Shown: piece by piece, positions 1-13,790 of the stretch | Numbering within the stretch: position 1 is the stretch's first letter | How the letters are laid out: each line of letters opens with the position of its first letter | NCBI GenBank assembly: GCA_030674155.1 | Contig: CM060337.1 | Location: forward strand, 38,885,065 to 38,949,064 | Source of the DNA: Stramonita haemastoma | Lineage: Eukaryota > Mollusca > Gastropoda > Neogastropoda > Muricidae | DNA length: 64,000 bases | Direction of reading: 5' to 3' | The notes under the pieces: generated by a model | Database searches by the model: none | What the model was told of the DNA's origin: nothing | What the model saw: only the letters and a program-made list of their open reading frames with translations | Translations under genes and position numbers: made by a program

Positions 1-67
1 TGTAGTGCTAGTTCCTCCTCTTGTGCTTAAACAAGGGAGCTCACCCAGTGTTGGTCATCATCTTCAC

Positions 68-113
<46 letters not shown>

Positions 114-462
114 AAACTCAATGATTTATTCACAAAAAGGCCATTGGTCCATACGTGAAGGGGATTGCCGAACTGCTTAGTATTTTGGTGGGGGATTTAA
201 AAAAATAATAAAAAGAACAAAAAAAACGACAGCAATAACAACAAAAAATTACTGTAAAACAACAAAGTCAGTTACAAAAATATGACTCACGATAATAAAA
301 TATCTCTTATTCTCAAAGCTTTACATAAATATAAAGTTAGGCTGCCCACAACCTCAGGTTGACTTGATGCCATAAGTAAACAGAGTCTAAATGAATTAGG
401 CTGCCTATTATATTTTACAGGGATGTAATTCTGCCTAACATGGTCTAACACTGAACAGCATG

Positions 463-511
<49 letters not shown>

Positions 512-516
512 GAAGA

Positions 517-553
<37 letters not shown>

Positions 554-1320
554 GGACAGACACAGACAGACAGACAGATGCTGACTTTAAGCCATTTTCT
601 TTGTCTCCAATCCCAATAGATAGGGCAAATGATCATTGACTCAGCAGTCACTTTACTCTCTTCCTATTATCCCTATGTTAATTACTCTGGCCCTAACCAC
701 CCCCACCAAAAGACAGCTACCAGGATCTTTACATATATATAATAAAAAATTTATATATATTTATATATCATGTCATTTTACAATGCACAGATTTGGGTTG
801 TTGTTGTTTTTTTATTTAAGTGTTACTAAGTGGAGACTGAACATAGAAAACATTGAACTTTTGAAAAATCATTTTTTAAAGTGAAAACATTGTCTGTGAT
901 CAAAAATATTTTTATCCTATAGGCTAGTCTTGAAATACTAGTTTTAAAGTAAATGATAATCATGTGAAATAGATTTTTTACAATTAAAGCGAAGAGTGAA
1001 AACTTTTTTTTTTTAAGTGGAGAATGAACACGATTTTTTAAAAAAATAACAGAGAAGAATGTTGACATGTTGATAATCGATCTCCAAAGACAGAAAACCA
1101 ATGTGCTGTTACTTATTAGACAGTATGATGAAATATATCATGGTAAAACAACAAAAATTGTTTGATGATGATCAATGATGTCCAGTGATCAGCAAGTGTA
1201 ATGAAAGTTTAACATCCACAGAGCAGTTTTCAGAGGGATGCAATAAATATTCAGTGTCCCTGGTGTTTTCAGAGACATGCAGGGATGACTTAAAAATCTT
1301 CATAGAAGCTAGGATCATCA
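1..1320. other. Non-coding, AT-rich
   Basis: (GA)n at 69-110 and the GATA/GACA tract at 463-576. Short ORFs on both strands show no family signature. No gene seen. Confidence 0.6.
463..576. repeat. (GATA)n followed by (GACA)n
   Basis: ~12 GATA units, a short AAGAAGA bridge, then ~9 GACA units and an imperfect tail. Confidence 0.95.
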
Positions 1321-1324
1321 GTGA

Positions 1325-2050
1325 TCTCCTATTAACCGGTTAAACCCTCAGAAGTAGTAATCTTTCAGTTATCCCCTATTAACCGGTTAACCTTCAGAAG
1401 TAGTAATCTTTCAGTTATCCCCTTTTAACCAGTTAACCTCAGAAGTAGTAATCTTTCAGTTATCCCTATTAACGGTTAACCTTCAGAAGTACTAGTCTTT
1501 CAGTTATCCCCATATTAAACCGGTTAACCCTCAAAAGTAGTCATCTTTCAGTGATCCCTATTAACCGGTTAACCCTCAGAAGTAGTCATCTTTCAGATTC
1601 TGTTAACCTTCAAAGTAGTGATCATTCAGTTATCCCCTATTAACTGGTTAACCTTCAGAAGTAGTAATCATTCAGTGATCCCTATTAACCGGTTAACCCT
1701 CAGAAGTGATCATTCAGTGATCCCCTATTAACCGGTTAACCTTCAGAAGTGATCATTCAGTTATCCCCTATTAACTGGTTAACCCTCAGAAGTAGTCATC
1801 TTTCAGATTCGGTTAACCCTCAAAAGTAGTCATCTTTCAGTTATCCCCTATTAACCAGTTCACCCTCAGAAGTAGTAATCATTCAGTGATCACCTATTAA
1901 CCTTCAGAAGTAGCAATCATTCAGTTATCCCCTATTAACCGGTTAACCCTCAGAAGTAGTGATCATTCAGTGATCCCTATTAACCATTTAACCCTCAGAA
2001 GCAGTGATCATTCAGCCTAATAACCCTCACAAGCAGTGACCTTTCAGCAA
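1325..2050. repeat. ~45-52-bp minisatellite with palindromic TTAACCGGTTAA
   Basis: About 15 units: CTATTAACCGGTTAACC, TCAGAAGTAGT, ATCTTTCAGTTATCCC. Seven units keep a perfect AACCGGTT and four others have AACTGGTT on one strand. No ORF. Located far 3' of HIPK, with no neighbouring gene seen. Confidence 0.88.
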
Positions 2051-2339
2051 TCTGTGAATTATTTTCAGAGAGAGTGTATGAACTATTCATCAGAAAGGTG
2101 TGGGCTGTATGGGATTTTATGTGGTATCTTTAATTAACACTGTGTGGTAATTTCAGTGTCTCAACCTATAAACTGGCTTGTATAAGTCTGATACACCCAG
2201 ACTTTGATTTATGAAATGATCGGTTTATCCTGAAGTTTTGGGCAACTCATTTTTATTAACATTGTTTTCCCATTCATGTTCCTCTCTCAGTTTTTGCAGG
2301 CTTCAGAGGGCTGTGGTGAAGGATAGAGGGTAGAGGGCA

Positions 2340-2705
2340 AAATACTTAGCACATATCAAAAGTGTCATAAGAGTGTATGAATTCAATGTGTCATTGGTGT
2401 ACAGAAACAGTTAAATTCTCACTGATGCACACTGATATTCAATGTATTAGCAATGTACAGAAATATGATGTGCAGAAGTATTCAGTTATGATGTATATAT
2501 ATAATGTTACTGACGTGCATAATAGTTGTTTTTGATGTACATAAAGTATTCAGTTGTTGTTTTTTGTTGTTGTACAGAAGTATTCAAAGTGTTCTTAGTG
2601 TACATGAATATTCCAAAGTGCTTTTGATGTACATAGATATTCAAAGAGCTTTTGATGTACATAAACATTCTACATGTTGGCAATATCATTGATGTACATA
2701 TTTTT
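2340..2705. repeat. Diverged ~40-bp repeat TTTTGATGTACATA
   Basis: Around eight degraded units of TGATGTACATAAATATTCA type, becoming clearer toward 2,700. No gene signal. Confidence 0.6.
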
Positions 2706-3139
2706 AAAAAGCCATGTGGGAGAGTTTTGGTGGTTATGTGGTACATACATGTGTATATTTGGCATTGCATAGGGCCATTGGTGAACACCATATCTTTGAT
2801 TCTTGTATCTTTTTCCTGTGTGACCTTTCACAAGGGTGACTGGTGACATCTTGTTTAATGCCTCATTCCCTTTGTGGAGAGCCTCAGAAAAGTCCAATAT
2901 TTTCAGAAATTTTAGATTTATAGTGTGTGTGTGTGTGTGTGTGGGTGTGGGTGTGGGTGTGTTGTGTGTGTGTAAAACTAAAATCTGTTATCTTTCTTGA
3001 GCGGTTGCATGCATGTGCATGGTTTGAATGCAAGCACTTTTGTTCTGTTTGCTTTACAAGATTCAGCGCTATACTAGTTCCATACATTATTTATCTATTA
3101 TCATTATAAGGACAAAGCTGTGAACAATGCAATGTTCTG

Positions 3140-3310
3140 TGAATGTTATAGAATTGCAAGGACAGACTAAGGAAAAGATCAATATTCTCTGAATATATGG
3201 AATTACAAGGACAGGCCTAAGGAAAGTATATATACAGAATTACAAGGACAGGCCTAAGGAAAGTTCAATGTTCTCTTGATGTTATAAAATTATATGCACA
3301 AACCTAAGAA
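3140..3310. repeat. Tandem repeat GAATTACAAGGACAGGCCTA
   Basis: Three to four copies of GAATTACAAGGACAGGCCTA then AGGAAAG, with variable AT-rich ends. Confidence 0.75.
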
Positions 3311-4054
3311 AATTTGAAAATTGTAACAATTTTTTTTTTACATGAAATTAAAGAACATCAATTAAAAATAATATGGAAAATAATTAAAATAAAACAATTT
3401 TTTAAAAATGAATAAATCAAAACACAAGAAAGAGCTATGGTGAACTCCCATTTCTGAGCAAAATATTGTTTACCACACTACTCCCTGTTGGCTAGCCAAT
3501 TCAGAGTCAAGACTCTGTTTTGGCAGCTGAATTTGATCTCAGTTCAAAAGTTTTTTCTGGTCTTCTCCCATTCTACAGCACAACTATGGCTTTTTTTTTT
3601 CTTTTCTTTTTTTACATGACTTTTCCATTCATTTCAAGAAACATTCGGCATGTCTTCATGAGAATGAAAACAAAAGTTTGCTCAACAAGGGTAATTTTGT
3701 TGTTTGTTTTAGGTTTTTGTTATGATTTTTTTTTTCTAAACTGGTACGATATGTTATGATTTTTTTCGTTCTAAACTTGTATGATATGAGCCTCTATGAG
3801 CTTGTTATGTGTCTTGGAAGGATGAGAGCCATGATGAAAATCTGAGAGTATACTACTCTCTGCAAAATGATGTATCTGCATGATGCTGTGATGGTTTATG
3901 GAACTTACAGTCAATAAAAAATGTCCAGATATTACACCCAAAGTGTGCTGTCTTCTTAGCTTCACATTGCTGCCAGATGACTGTCTCCACTCTAACCAGA
4001 ACTCCACTTGTTCACAACTCTGCTGATTTCTTCTTTGTCATTGTCTAACGCTCA

Positions 4055-4215
4055 GACAGTGGTGGATTGGTGGTCTAGAGCTAACGCACCTGTCTAGAAA
4101 GCAAAAAGTTCAGGTCGGAATGTGCGGTGGTTCAAATCCCATTTGGGCCCAGATCTTCCCCCCCCCCCCCCCCCCCCCCCCATCCATTAGATCATGAGTG
4201 GTGGTCTGGGTGCTA

Positions 4216-4249
<34 letters not shown>

Positions 4250-4485
4250 GTGTTACACATAATTCTTTAACGCACGTAACAGAACCCACGGCAACATGAG
4301 GGTTGTCCCTGGCAAAATTCTGTAGAAAAAAGCCACTCTGATAGGGAAACAAATACAATTACAGACAGGAAAAAGAAAACAAAATGGGTAGGCGCTGCAC
4401 TTGTGGCGACACGCTCTCCCCGGGAGAGTAGCCTGAATTTCACGCAGAGAAATCTGCTGTGACATAAAGTGGTATAAATAAATAA
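4055..4485 (+). mobile_element. SINE-B copy
   Basis: tRNA-like head TGGTCTAGAGCTAACGC and box B GGTTCAAATCC; C run at 4,159; body CTTTAACGCACGTAACAGAA, CCTGGCAAAATTCTGTAGAA, CGGGAGAGTAGCCTGAATTT and end TGTGACATAAAGTGG. A second copy lies at 27,965. Confidence 0.88.
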
Positions 4486-4977
4486 ATAGTTATCTGTTAT
4501 GAGCGAAAATGCCCTGTGCTACTGTTTAGTGCCTGATAGGTCAGGCCCAGCGCATCTGACTTTGGCAGCAGGGGGGGGGGAGAATTTCTGGAAAAAAAGG
4601 CAGGAGAATGGGCCAAGAAAGCAACAACTACAAAAAAAGAGCAAGAATGGGGTGACAGGAAGAAAAGAAACAAGGCAGAAACAAAGAGAGGGATAGAAAA
4701 GAGGGAATTCCTAGCACAGTATTTCCAGAAAAAATAGACAAGGAGGAGGTGACAAGAAGAAAGAAACAAGGCATAAACAAAGAGAGGGATAGAAAAGAAG
4801 GAATTCCTGGCACAGTATTTCTAGGCGGGAATGCTATTTATACTGACAGGCCCCCAGGGGACTCTGCAGACTGTCCCACAAAGGCCATGTTTTTATTTAT
4901 TTATTCCTGTATATTATTAATAATACATGGAATTTATACAGCGCTATATCTTGTAAAAACAAATCAAAGCGCTTGTA

Positions 4978-5306
4978 TTGGGGATAATGGAATAAGCACT
5001 CATGTTGCTTTTTTTACATCCAGTCCCTGTGTGTATACAGTTTTGCAAATATTGTCATCTGTTTCCACCGGCACAATATGGCCTTCTCTTACGAAAAGCC
5101 GAACAGCATTTAACGTGTGCGCAAGATGTTCTGCGTGCGTTCGCACACAGGGCCTCGGTTTGTAGTCTCATCCAAAGGACTTTCAGGGGCAGTGGAGTCA
5201 GCACTGATGTTAACTCCTGGGAAAAAATCCCCTTGATTGGGAATCGAACCCCAGGTTGTCAAATTGCAAGCACAATGTTCTGACCACTAGGCTATCATGT
5301 CCCCTG
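4978..5306 (-). mobile_element. SINE-A copy, inverted
   Basis: GGGGATAATGGAATAAGCAC at the tail, GAACCCCAGGTTGTC and ACTAGGCTATCATGTCCCC at the head. Preceded by an older GCGCTATAT-type tail (4,905-4,977). Confidence 0.88.
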
Positions 5307-5574
5307 TAAGGCCTGGTACTGTGTTTCTGTTTAACGCCTTCACTATGCCCTCACCTATACTTTCTTCTTCTTTTTCTTTTCCTCAGCTAGTCTTCCAAGA
5401 TTCTGAGATTCTGTGTAAGCAATTTGCCCAATGTTAAGGTAGCTGCATTCCGACTTCAAGGATACCTCTACTTTTGAGTATGTCGAGTATGATCCAATGT
5501 TCACTCCATATGAATAGTGTGAAGTGAAAATGTTGGGCTACTCCGCCCCTGACATACACTTGCCAGTAAATAAA

Positions 5575-5860
5575 ATTAAAGGTAAAGGTGTCCCATAACC
5601 TAGGCGGTCGTAGGGGAGCGAGGCATCAGAGACCTCAGCTTCTCTAGGGGCCGGCATATTGAGGGCAGCGCCCATCTCCTCTCCCTCGCTGCTTTACCTT
5701 CCCTGACCCTAATGAGGGCAGGTACCCATTTACAGCTGGGTGAACTGTATGAAGCCAAAGCGCGCAAACGGTCACCCATCCAACTGGTAACTACGCTTGA
5801 CACTGCTTAACTTGATTTGGGGAAAGCTTGTGCTCTGACCACTGAGCTATCCGCCCCCTC
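5575..5860 (-). mobile_element. SINE-D copy
   Basis: Minus strand: GGGGCGGATAGCTCAGTGGT then CAGAGCACAAGC, tRNA-like; body GGATGGGTGACCGTTTGCGC, GGGTACCTGCCCTCATTAGG, AGAAGCTGAGGTCTCTGATG; end with GGACACCTTTACC. Confidence 0.85.
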
Positions 5861-5922
5861 ATAGAATGTGGGTGATAGAACTATGGGTGATAAATAAGTC
5901 ATACACACACACACACTAATTA

Positions 5923-5992
<70 letters not shown>

Positions 5993-6486
5993 GCTTTTTC
6001 TGTCACACAAATACAGAATCCAGTTGAGAGCATATTCAAAGATATCCATATATTTTTTTATTTTATTTCCCTATTGTTCCCAAACACAGCGATCAGTTCT
6101 AATAATAAAGGGCAGAATGACAAACACGCTGGAAACCAACAAAAGCAAAACACAATCAGTGCCAAACAAACACATGTTGAAAATCTGTATACACTCATAT
6201 AAGCTTTCTCCCCCATGTAGCTTGCTTTGTAACCATGACTTTTTTTTCCCCCTTTCAGGTTAATTTGCAGACTTTTTTTTTTTTAAATTATTGCACACAC
6301 AAATACTGTACCACCAAAAACATACAACCATTATCAACACACTTCAGTACACATCACAAGGAATAATAAGGACACAAAATTAAACACTCCAGAGAAAAAT
6401 GTTAATATTCCCAAAGAAGATGTAGATTATAAGAACTCGTAGACTGTTGCAGAATTCTATTATGTTTGCAGTAATAGTCACCTTCG

Positions 6487-6547
<61 letters not shown>

Positions 6548-6666
6548 AAATACAAATCTGGTGGTCGCTGTTTTCATATAGAGTATGTGTGACACTTTGA
6601 CTGACACCCCCCCCCCAAAAAAAAAACACCACACACAACCTAATCAATACATACTTATATTCTGTG

Positions 6667-6731
<65 letters not shown>

Positions 6732-7580
6732 CGCGCGCGCGCGCATGACCTCCCAACCAACATGTCAGACATTCTGGTGCTTTTTTTTTCTGTGTGCATA
6801 CAGTGTCATTTTCAACCATATTATTTTCAACTGGCAGGGAAAAAAAAAAAACCCACAAAATTTCCTTTCACTACCTCCAGGCAAACAAATAAGGTATCTG
6901 GGAAATGGATACTAGAAATGGCAAACCATCTCGTGCTATACTATAACAGCATGTTTCTGTGACGTCCCTTTCTTAGCTTTCTAGTTTGTAAATCAGCCAG
7001 CACATAGACATCAGCATTGCACAAATCTTCTGTGCAATAGCTGGAAAGCAAAGCGAAACAAAACAACACATGCGCACGCACGCACGCACACACACTACAC
7101 ACTTTACACAGATGATCTCAAAAAGACTTTGATCCATGCTTTAAAATAAAACAATTCTTTACAAAAACAAAAAAATTAACAACAACAAAACACAACACAA
7201 AAAACAACTACAAAAAGAACCAACTATCAAACCCTGACACTCTTAACTGCGAGGTTATTTTGACATGTTTTCTACATAATAGCCATAAAAAATAATAAAT
7301 AACAATAATGATGCGACTTTATCAAAGGTTTAAAAATTAACAAACAAATCTTTAAAATCCTCTCTCCTAACACTATTCCACACACCTAGCTGTCCACCTG
7401 GTTGGTCTCTGTTACTGGAGGAAAAACCCTGTACACTGGCAGAGTGCTGTGGCCCAGAGATGACCAGTCACCACCAAACCTGTTCATCCATCCCTCATCC
7501 ATGATGTCCAGTCCAAGGCCTCTCGCCGCTACTCTGAATCACATGAGCACACCCCTGCTCCATTCATTCTAGGGTACTAA

Positions 7581-7755
7581 GGGAATGGGATAGCCTAGTG
7601 GTCAGAACATTGCGCTCGCAATTTGAGGACCCGGTTCGATTCCCGGTCGAGGGGATTTTTTCCTCGAGTTAACATCAGTGCTGACTCCACTTTCCCCAAA
7701 AGTCCTTCAGGTGATACTATAAACCAAGGCCATGTGTGCAAATGCTCTCTATCTC
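7581..7755 (+). mobile_element. SINE-A copy, 3' truncated
   Basis: Head GATAGCCTAGTGGTCAG and box B GGTTCGATTCCCGGT are intact; the body stops after the ACTATAAACCAAGGCC segment. Confidence 0.88.
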
Positions 7756-8197
7756 TTTCATTTTAAGTGCACCTTAACTTTTTTGTTTTTTGTTCTACTT
7801 CAGCCCTAGTTTTTCCCTTCCAATAGGAAAGGGATGTTAAGTTTTCTTCTTCTACTTACTGTGCACACATCTTCCTCCTGTAAAGTCTAAAAATGATGAT
7901 GATCATGATGATGCTTAAGACCTGTGCTCAAGTGAAGCAGTCTGGCTTCATCTTAGGTATTAATTAAAACAAATAAAACGACTAGAACAAACAAACGACA
8001 ACAAAAAAAATTTCTGCCTTTCGTGATTTTCTAACTACCAGTCATTTTGTAGTGTTCCTAAAATGCAGACAGTCCTGTTCTAATTCTTTTTTCTTCTAAA
8101 AAAAAAAAGGCTGCTGGAAACGTATGCCACAGAGACATATATTTCTTATAGTGTGTTGCTGTTGTAACACATTTCTCTGAGTGAAATAAGACTGATA

Positions 8198-8266
<69 letters not shown>

Positions 8267-10778
8267 CAGAGGAATGGAAGGTAAGGTACTGGTTAGTAGT
8301 AGCCCAGGCAAAAATCTGCTTAAATAAGACAACAAACAAACAAACGATAAAATTGTTGCCAGGATGACAAATAAAAGTACACTTGCTTTTGCAGAAAAAG
8401 TCTCAATTTATACTAAACGCTAAGAATACAATTAATAAAGAAGAAAAAATGTATCAAAGTCCATTATTTACTCAGATTACCAAAACAATTTTTTTTTTTT
8501 GCTCAGATACAAAAATATTCACAATACTTTTTTTTTAAACATGCATATACATCAATCCCTTTCCAACACAACAACCAAAATTTCTGAAACCAACTACCCA
8601 AATTTGCACGTCCGAAAACTGACAAAAACATATAAAAAACAGATTAATTATTACACACAAAATAACTGAGACAATTTTAAACACGCAGCAAGCTGGCAGC
8701 CAAGCAAAGTAAACGTCTTGAAAGGAAAACAAAAGCGGGGCCAGGAAACAATGAAGTAAAGAAATGAAATGGATAAAAACTGAAATGTCTCTATGTTATG
8801 TATATGTACAAAACACACTACACTTGTTTCACACTGACAAGATCAGAGCAATCTCTAACACAAGAAAACAAGCACTGGAATCAAAATGTACAACGCATAT
8901 TACACCTTCTAGTTCTCCCGGTTGAGTGAGCTGAATTATTAGTATAGTGAGGTGCAAAAAGGTCCCTTGCTCAAAAACTACCCTGCCCTATGCAGTGATA
9001 AAGTCTACTATCATTCCTCCCTCGTTCCCTCCAGTCTAACCATGTAAGCTGCTAATATCATGACATGGTTCTTTATGTAAGCATGGCAAAAAAAAAAGGA
9101 CACTGATGTGAAAGTTTGAATTCTCTCTGAAAGAGCTAAACGGATATCTTTTTTCCATTCACCTGTTTTAAAACACTTTGGTTGCAGAAAAAAAAAACCA
9201 CCCATAGTCAGAATTATGTGTTATTGATGATCAGGACTATCTTCCACATAATCACTGTGGCAAACTTGCAGCACTGAAAGACTACCTCATTTGCAATTAT
9301 GTTAGTTGGAATGGTTTCCAAGCCTAATACTTTGTTTTTTTTTTTTTTAACTATTCTATTGTGTTTGAAGTCACACAAAAAGTCCCCCCCCCCCAACCCC
9401 CAGGTTAAACAATAGAAAGTATCTCCATCCCCAACAACAATAATTAAAAATTCAAAACCTCATCATCTTGCAACAAATGTTCCCAGAGCTTGCACCTAAA
9501 GCACTGATTTCGAGTTTTATGTATTATGAAGAGTTGAACTCAGAACACCGAAGGACAGAATGAAAGAAAGATAATATGTTCACCGGATTCAAGATGGGAT
9601 CATGCATACTACTGTTTTTTTTAAATCTGTTTTCCTGGTGCTTGTGTATCCAGAGAGAAAACAAGTACACAGGAAAAAAGGATAACATTCCTCCACCAAC
9701 ATCTGCCTGTCTGCGTTTTAGTTCATATTACAGTTTGCACTTGTACATTACAACACTCTTGAGTTATTGTAGCCCAACTATCTGTTTCACATCTGTGGTT
9801 GTCTTCTGGTTGTTTGTGATGTGTGTGATTGTATTGTGTGTGTGTGTGTGTGTGTGTGTGTTGTTTTGTGTGTGTGTTGGTGTGTGTGGGGTGTGTGTGT
9901 GTGTGTGCTGTGCGTGTTGTGTGTTGTGTGGTGGTGTGATGTGTGTGTGTGTGTGTGTGTGTGATGTGTGTGTGTGTGTGCGATGTGTGTGTAAGTGCGC
10001 GCGTGTGATGCATATGGGCTTAAGTGTATATGTTGTTATTACTCATGCATATACAATTACATACATATATGCATAAATGTTTACTACTACAAATAAAACA
10101 GGATGTTTGCTAAAGAAATAATGCCCTAAGTTTTGTCCTTTGGTTTAGTAAACACTTGGCCACTGACCTCAGTAGTCACATGGCCACCCCACCACTCCCT
10201 AACCAAGGCTCTGAAGGTAAGAGGAAGGTAGCAGCACTTTGTGCTGAGGGGAGAACCAGCAGCTTGCTTTCTCTGCCCGCTGGCTGGCTGGGGAGCAGTT
10301 CTGCGGTCTGCTGACACCTATAACTATCAGTGCTCAGCCCAGACTGACTGACTACTGGACTGTCTGACCACTGCCTGTCCAGTCCCCCCACCCCCTCCAC
10401 CTCATGTTGTGCTGATAAATTAACTCCCAACCATGGCTGGAAGAATCACACTCCTGCCATCTTTGTGTCCTAAGAGCTTTCTGTGTAGGAACTCCCCCCC
10501 TCCCACCCCACCTCCCAAGAAAAAAGATGATCTACAGAGAGTCCTTGCTGACTAGTTGTTGTGGATGCAAAGCTCTCAACATCAGAGGTGAATTTGATAG
10601 GACTTCCACACCCTTGCTGCAGCCACGCTTGCGAACATACATAATTATGCGCCCTCACGCCAAAATGTACCCCCGGCGCTAAAACGATGCTGAAATCCCC
10701 AACTCATGCTAGAATGTGCTGTCGTTGGAATATAAGTCAGAACGGGATCAGTATTAGAATATATATGTATATATATAG

Positions 10779-10852
<74 letters not shown>

Positions 10853-10876
10853 TATATAATATATATACATATACAT

Positions 10877-10915
<39 letters not shown>

Positions 10916-11798
10916 ATATAAACGGCAGTGGTGCCAACATGGTGTGTGAATATGCCAAAACTGAATAACACAAGATAAGCGCATATAAATATATGCTTGC
11001 ACCAAGTTATCACAAAGCATGAGGTACATTTTTTTTTCCTTTTAATAATCATGAAGCTCTCTACCCCTCATGAAGCTCCCCTCCCCCACTTCTCACTCCG
11101 ACCCTACCCATACACACACACACACAATACACAAAAAAAGAATCATTGGAGTATTCAACTGCTTGCCTTCTAAGAAACAGTGCTGCATATACTTAGTGCC
11201 ACCACCCTTACCACTACCCCACAAAAAAAAAAAAAAAAAATCATCGATTTTTCAGAGAAAACACTAACTGAAGTGGACGGTGGGGAAGAAACAGGGGCAT
11301 AATCTTTAAAAAAAAAAAAAAAAGTCTGTTATCAAGCCATGCAGCTACAGAAGGTGGGAGGGGGGGGGGTAGCTACATTCTGGTATCGTATTAAATCTAT
11401 TCAAGTCACACAAGTATCTGTTTCACAATATCATCTGTACAGATCAAGCACATTTTCCACAACGATCATCATAGTATGTATGTACAAGCAGACTGGGTGG
11501 GGCACACAAAGAGAGCCCTCTCAAAAAAAGTTACCTTGATGCAAGCAAAAGGTTACAAGTTTTTTTTTTTGTTTGATAGTTAATGATCCACACACAAAAT
11601 TTTCTTCTTTTTTTTAAATATAGATATATATATATATATATATATCAAAGTATAACGGAAAAAAAAACAATGACAATTAGGAATAACTACGTCCATTTAG
11701 TGATGTAATGCAAGACAAGAAAGAATGAAAAACACACACCCAAAACCTCATTCAAGAATTCATCTCTGCATGTTTCATATGCTCTACAACATCCCCCC

Positions 11799-11871
<73 letters not shown>

Positions 11872-12119
11872 CCCCATAATTTAAACTTTCTCAAGGTTTA
11901 CAGTCAATGAAGCCAAAATATTCTTCAACTGCCTTTATCAACCAGCTTAACTGAAAAAAATGAAAAACTATGTCCCTAAGACAGAGTATGCTTACAAACA
12001 ATGACATATATATCTCAGAGTTGGTTGAACATCTGCTCTGTCACAGCACTTCTCCTATCAAACCTACAAGCTTTTAATCCCTAAGTTCCCCACCATTCAC
12101 ACCTGTAGTTAGTTCCTAG

Positions 12120-12235
12120 GCGTTTAAGTATCATACAAAATAAATAAATAAATAAATAAAAAGCAAATGTCCTCAGTCTAGGCGTTTAAGTATGATAAAA
12201 AAAAATTATTAATACAAAGCAAATGTCCCCAGTTT
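12120..12235. repeat. Two-copy repeat TAGGCGTTTAAGTATCATA
   Basis: TAGGCGTTTAAGTAT, an A/T-rich run of variable length, then AAAGCAAATGTCC, twice in a row. Confidence 0.7.
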
Positions 12236-12635
12236 TCCCCATCACTTGTTTGAATACTGAAATAAACCTACGACAATGTCTTGCAATTTCTACTGGTTGG
12301 AATGTGGTCTCGCTCTCTCACACTCTGGACTAAACAAATCTTTGGCCACGGCAGGCAGACTTGCACGTGAACAAAATTCAGGTTGTACATATACAAAAAA
12401 AAACTAAGGCTTTTCAAACATTTGCAGATGTGAGAAAGAACGCGGGTTACTTTTTTTTTGTTGTCTTTTTCTTAATCAACTTGTCACTAGTTTGTTGCTT
12501 TGCAGCAGACATAATCATTATGTGAAATCATTCTGAGCTACCTCACATCCATATGAACAATTCTTTCTGAAAGACTTCATGTAGGTTGATTTACGACTTA
12601 TCTCTCTCTAGTACTGAACACCACACACACACACA

Positions 12636-12678
<43 letters not shown>

Positions 12679-13576
12679 GCACTTTACTTCACCTCTTGGA
12701 TATAAATACATGATTCTGCTTTTCAGGCACATCAAAAACTTTTTCCTCTCTCTCTCTCTCTCTGCTCTCTCCCCCTCACACACACACACATACATATATT
12801 CTGAAGATCAAATCTGAGTAAAACATTTTCTGTACAAGGGAACTGATATACACTTTGAGAAAAATAAATATCAACCACCAATGCTGTTTATCTATCTTTT
12901 TTTTTTCTAACAGTAAAAACCTGAAACAAATCTTAACAATTCAACTTCTACAAGAAGGTACTAGGCAAATTATCACAATTTTTCTTCCTTTAATTCTTGT
13001 TTATATGTATTTTTAAAAAAAATTAAAAACTTGCTTGATACCTGTCAGGATTGGAAAGGATTTCATCATAGGCATAACCATTTCTGTGCTAAAAAAATAA
13101 CAGTTTTACAAAAAATCCAAAATTTAAAAAATGTTCATACTAACTATGACAAATCTTGCAATAATTACAAAACAAAAACAAACAAAACCTTGCTGAATTT
13201 CTGCAAACTACAGATAAATACAGAGATGCAGTCACTACAAAATATTTTTGTTTTATACAAAAAAAGAAATTACAACACTCAGTATGTGAACATATTCTTA
13301 GGGAAAAAGTCATAAAAATGCCCAAACCACAGCACCATACAAATGCAAACATCAGGGCGATTTGTGAAAATGGCCAAGAAGAAGAGACTATCCATGAACA
13401 AAATGGCAAAAGACAGAACCATACAAGATTCTTCCTGATCTCACTGACACCAAACTCTACTCACCAAACATCAGGGCCAAACTCTACTCTACTACTACTT
13501 TTCTTTGTCTAATCCAAAGATAAAATTGTCCTCTCTGGTCATTAATTCATAACATGAGGTGTTTCTTTAATATTTA

Positions 13577-13790
13577 GACGATGCCACTGTAGCCAAGTGG
13601 ATAAGACCCTTTGATTTCAATCCCTTGGGCCCATGGAGTCACAGGCTCGAATCTTGGTGACGTCTGGCAAATTAAGGTAGGGTTGTTGTTTTTTCTATCT
13701 CCCAGGTCGGCTGCAAATGCAGACCTGCCAGTGTCTTAATTCCTTTCATGAATATACACATGCAGAGAGAGATCAATATCCCTCATCAAA
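13577..13790 (+). mobile_element. SINE-C copy, 3' truncated
   Basis: Head GATGCCACTGTAGCCAAGTG, GATAAGACCCTTTGATTTC and box B GGCTCGAATCTTGG, then GTCTGGCAAATTAAGGTAGG and CAGACCTGCCAGTGTCTTAA. Confidence 0.85.

Larger units (their letters stand above)
5900..13570. other. Non-coding AT-rich stretch with microsatellites
   Basis: CA/CT at 5,905-5,992; TA 6,490-6,544; GT 6,668-6,730 with GC end; CA 8,199-8,263; interrupted GT 9,833-10,008; TA 10,760-10,920; CT 11,804-11,871; CA 12,620-12,676. No coding pattern, RNA gene or splice structure recognised. Many minus-strand T runs. Confidence 0.6.

Noticed and set aside
7590..7660. tRNA gene from box A/B-like sequence
   Set aside because: Same head recurs with a shared SINE body at several sites and cannot form a full acceptor stem; tRNA-derived SINE.
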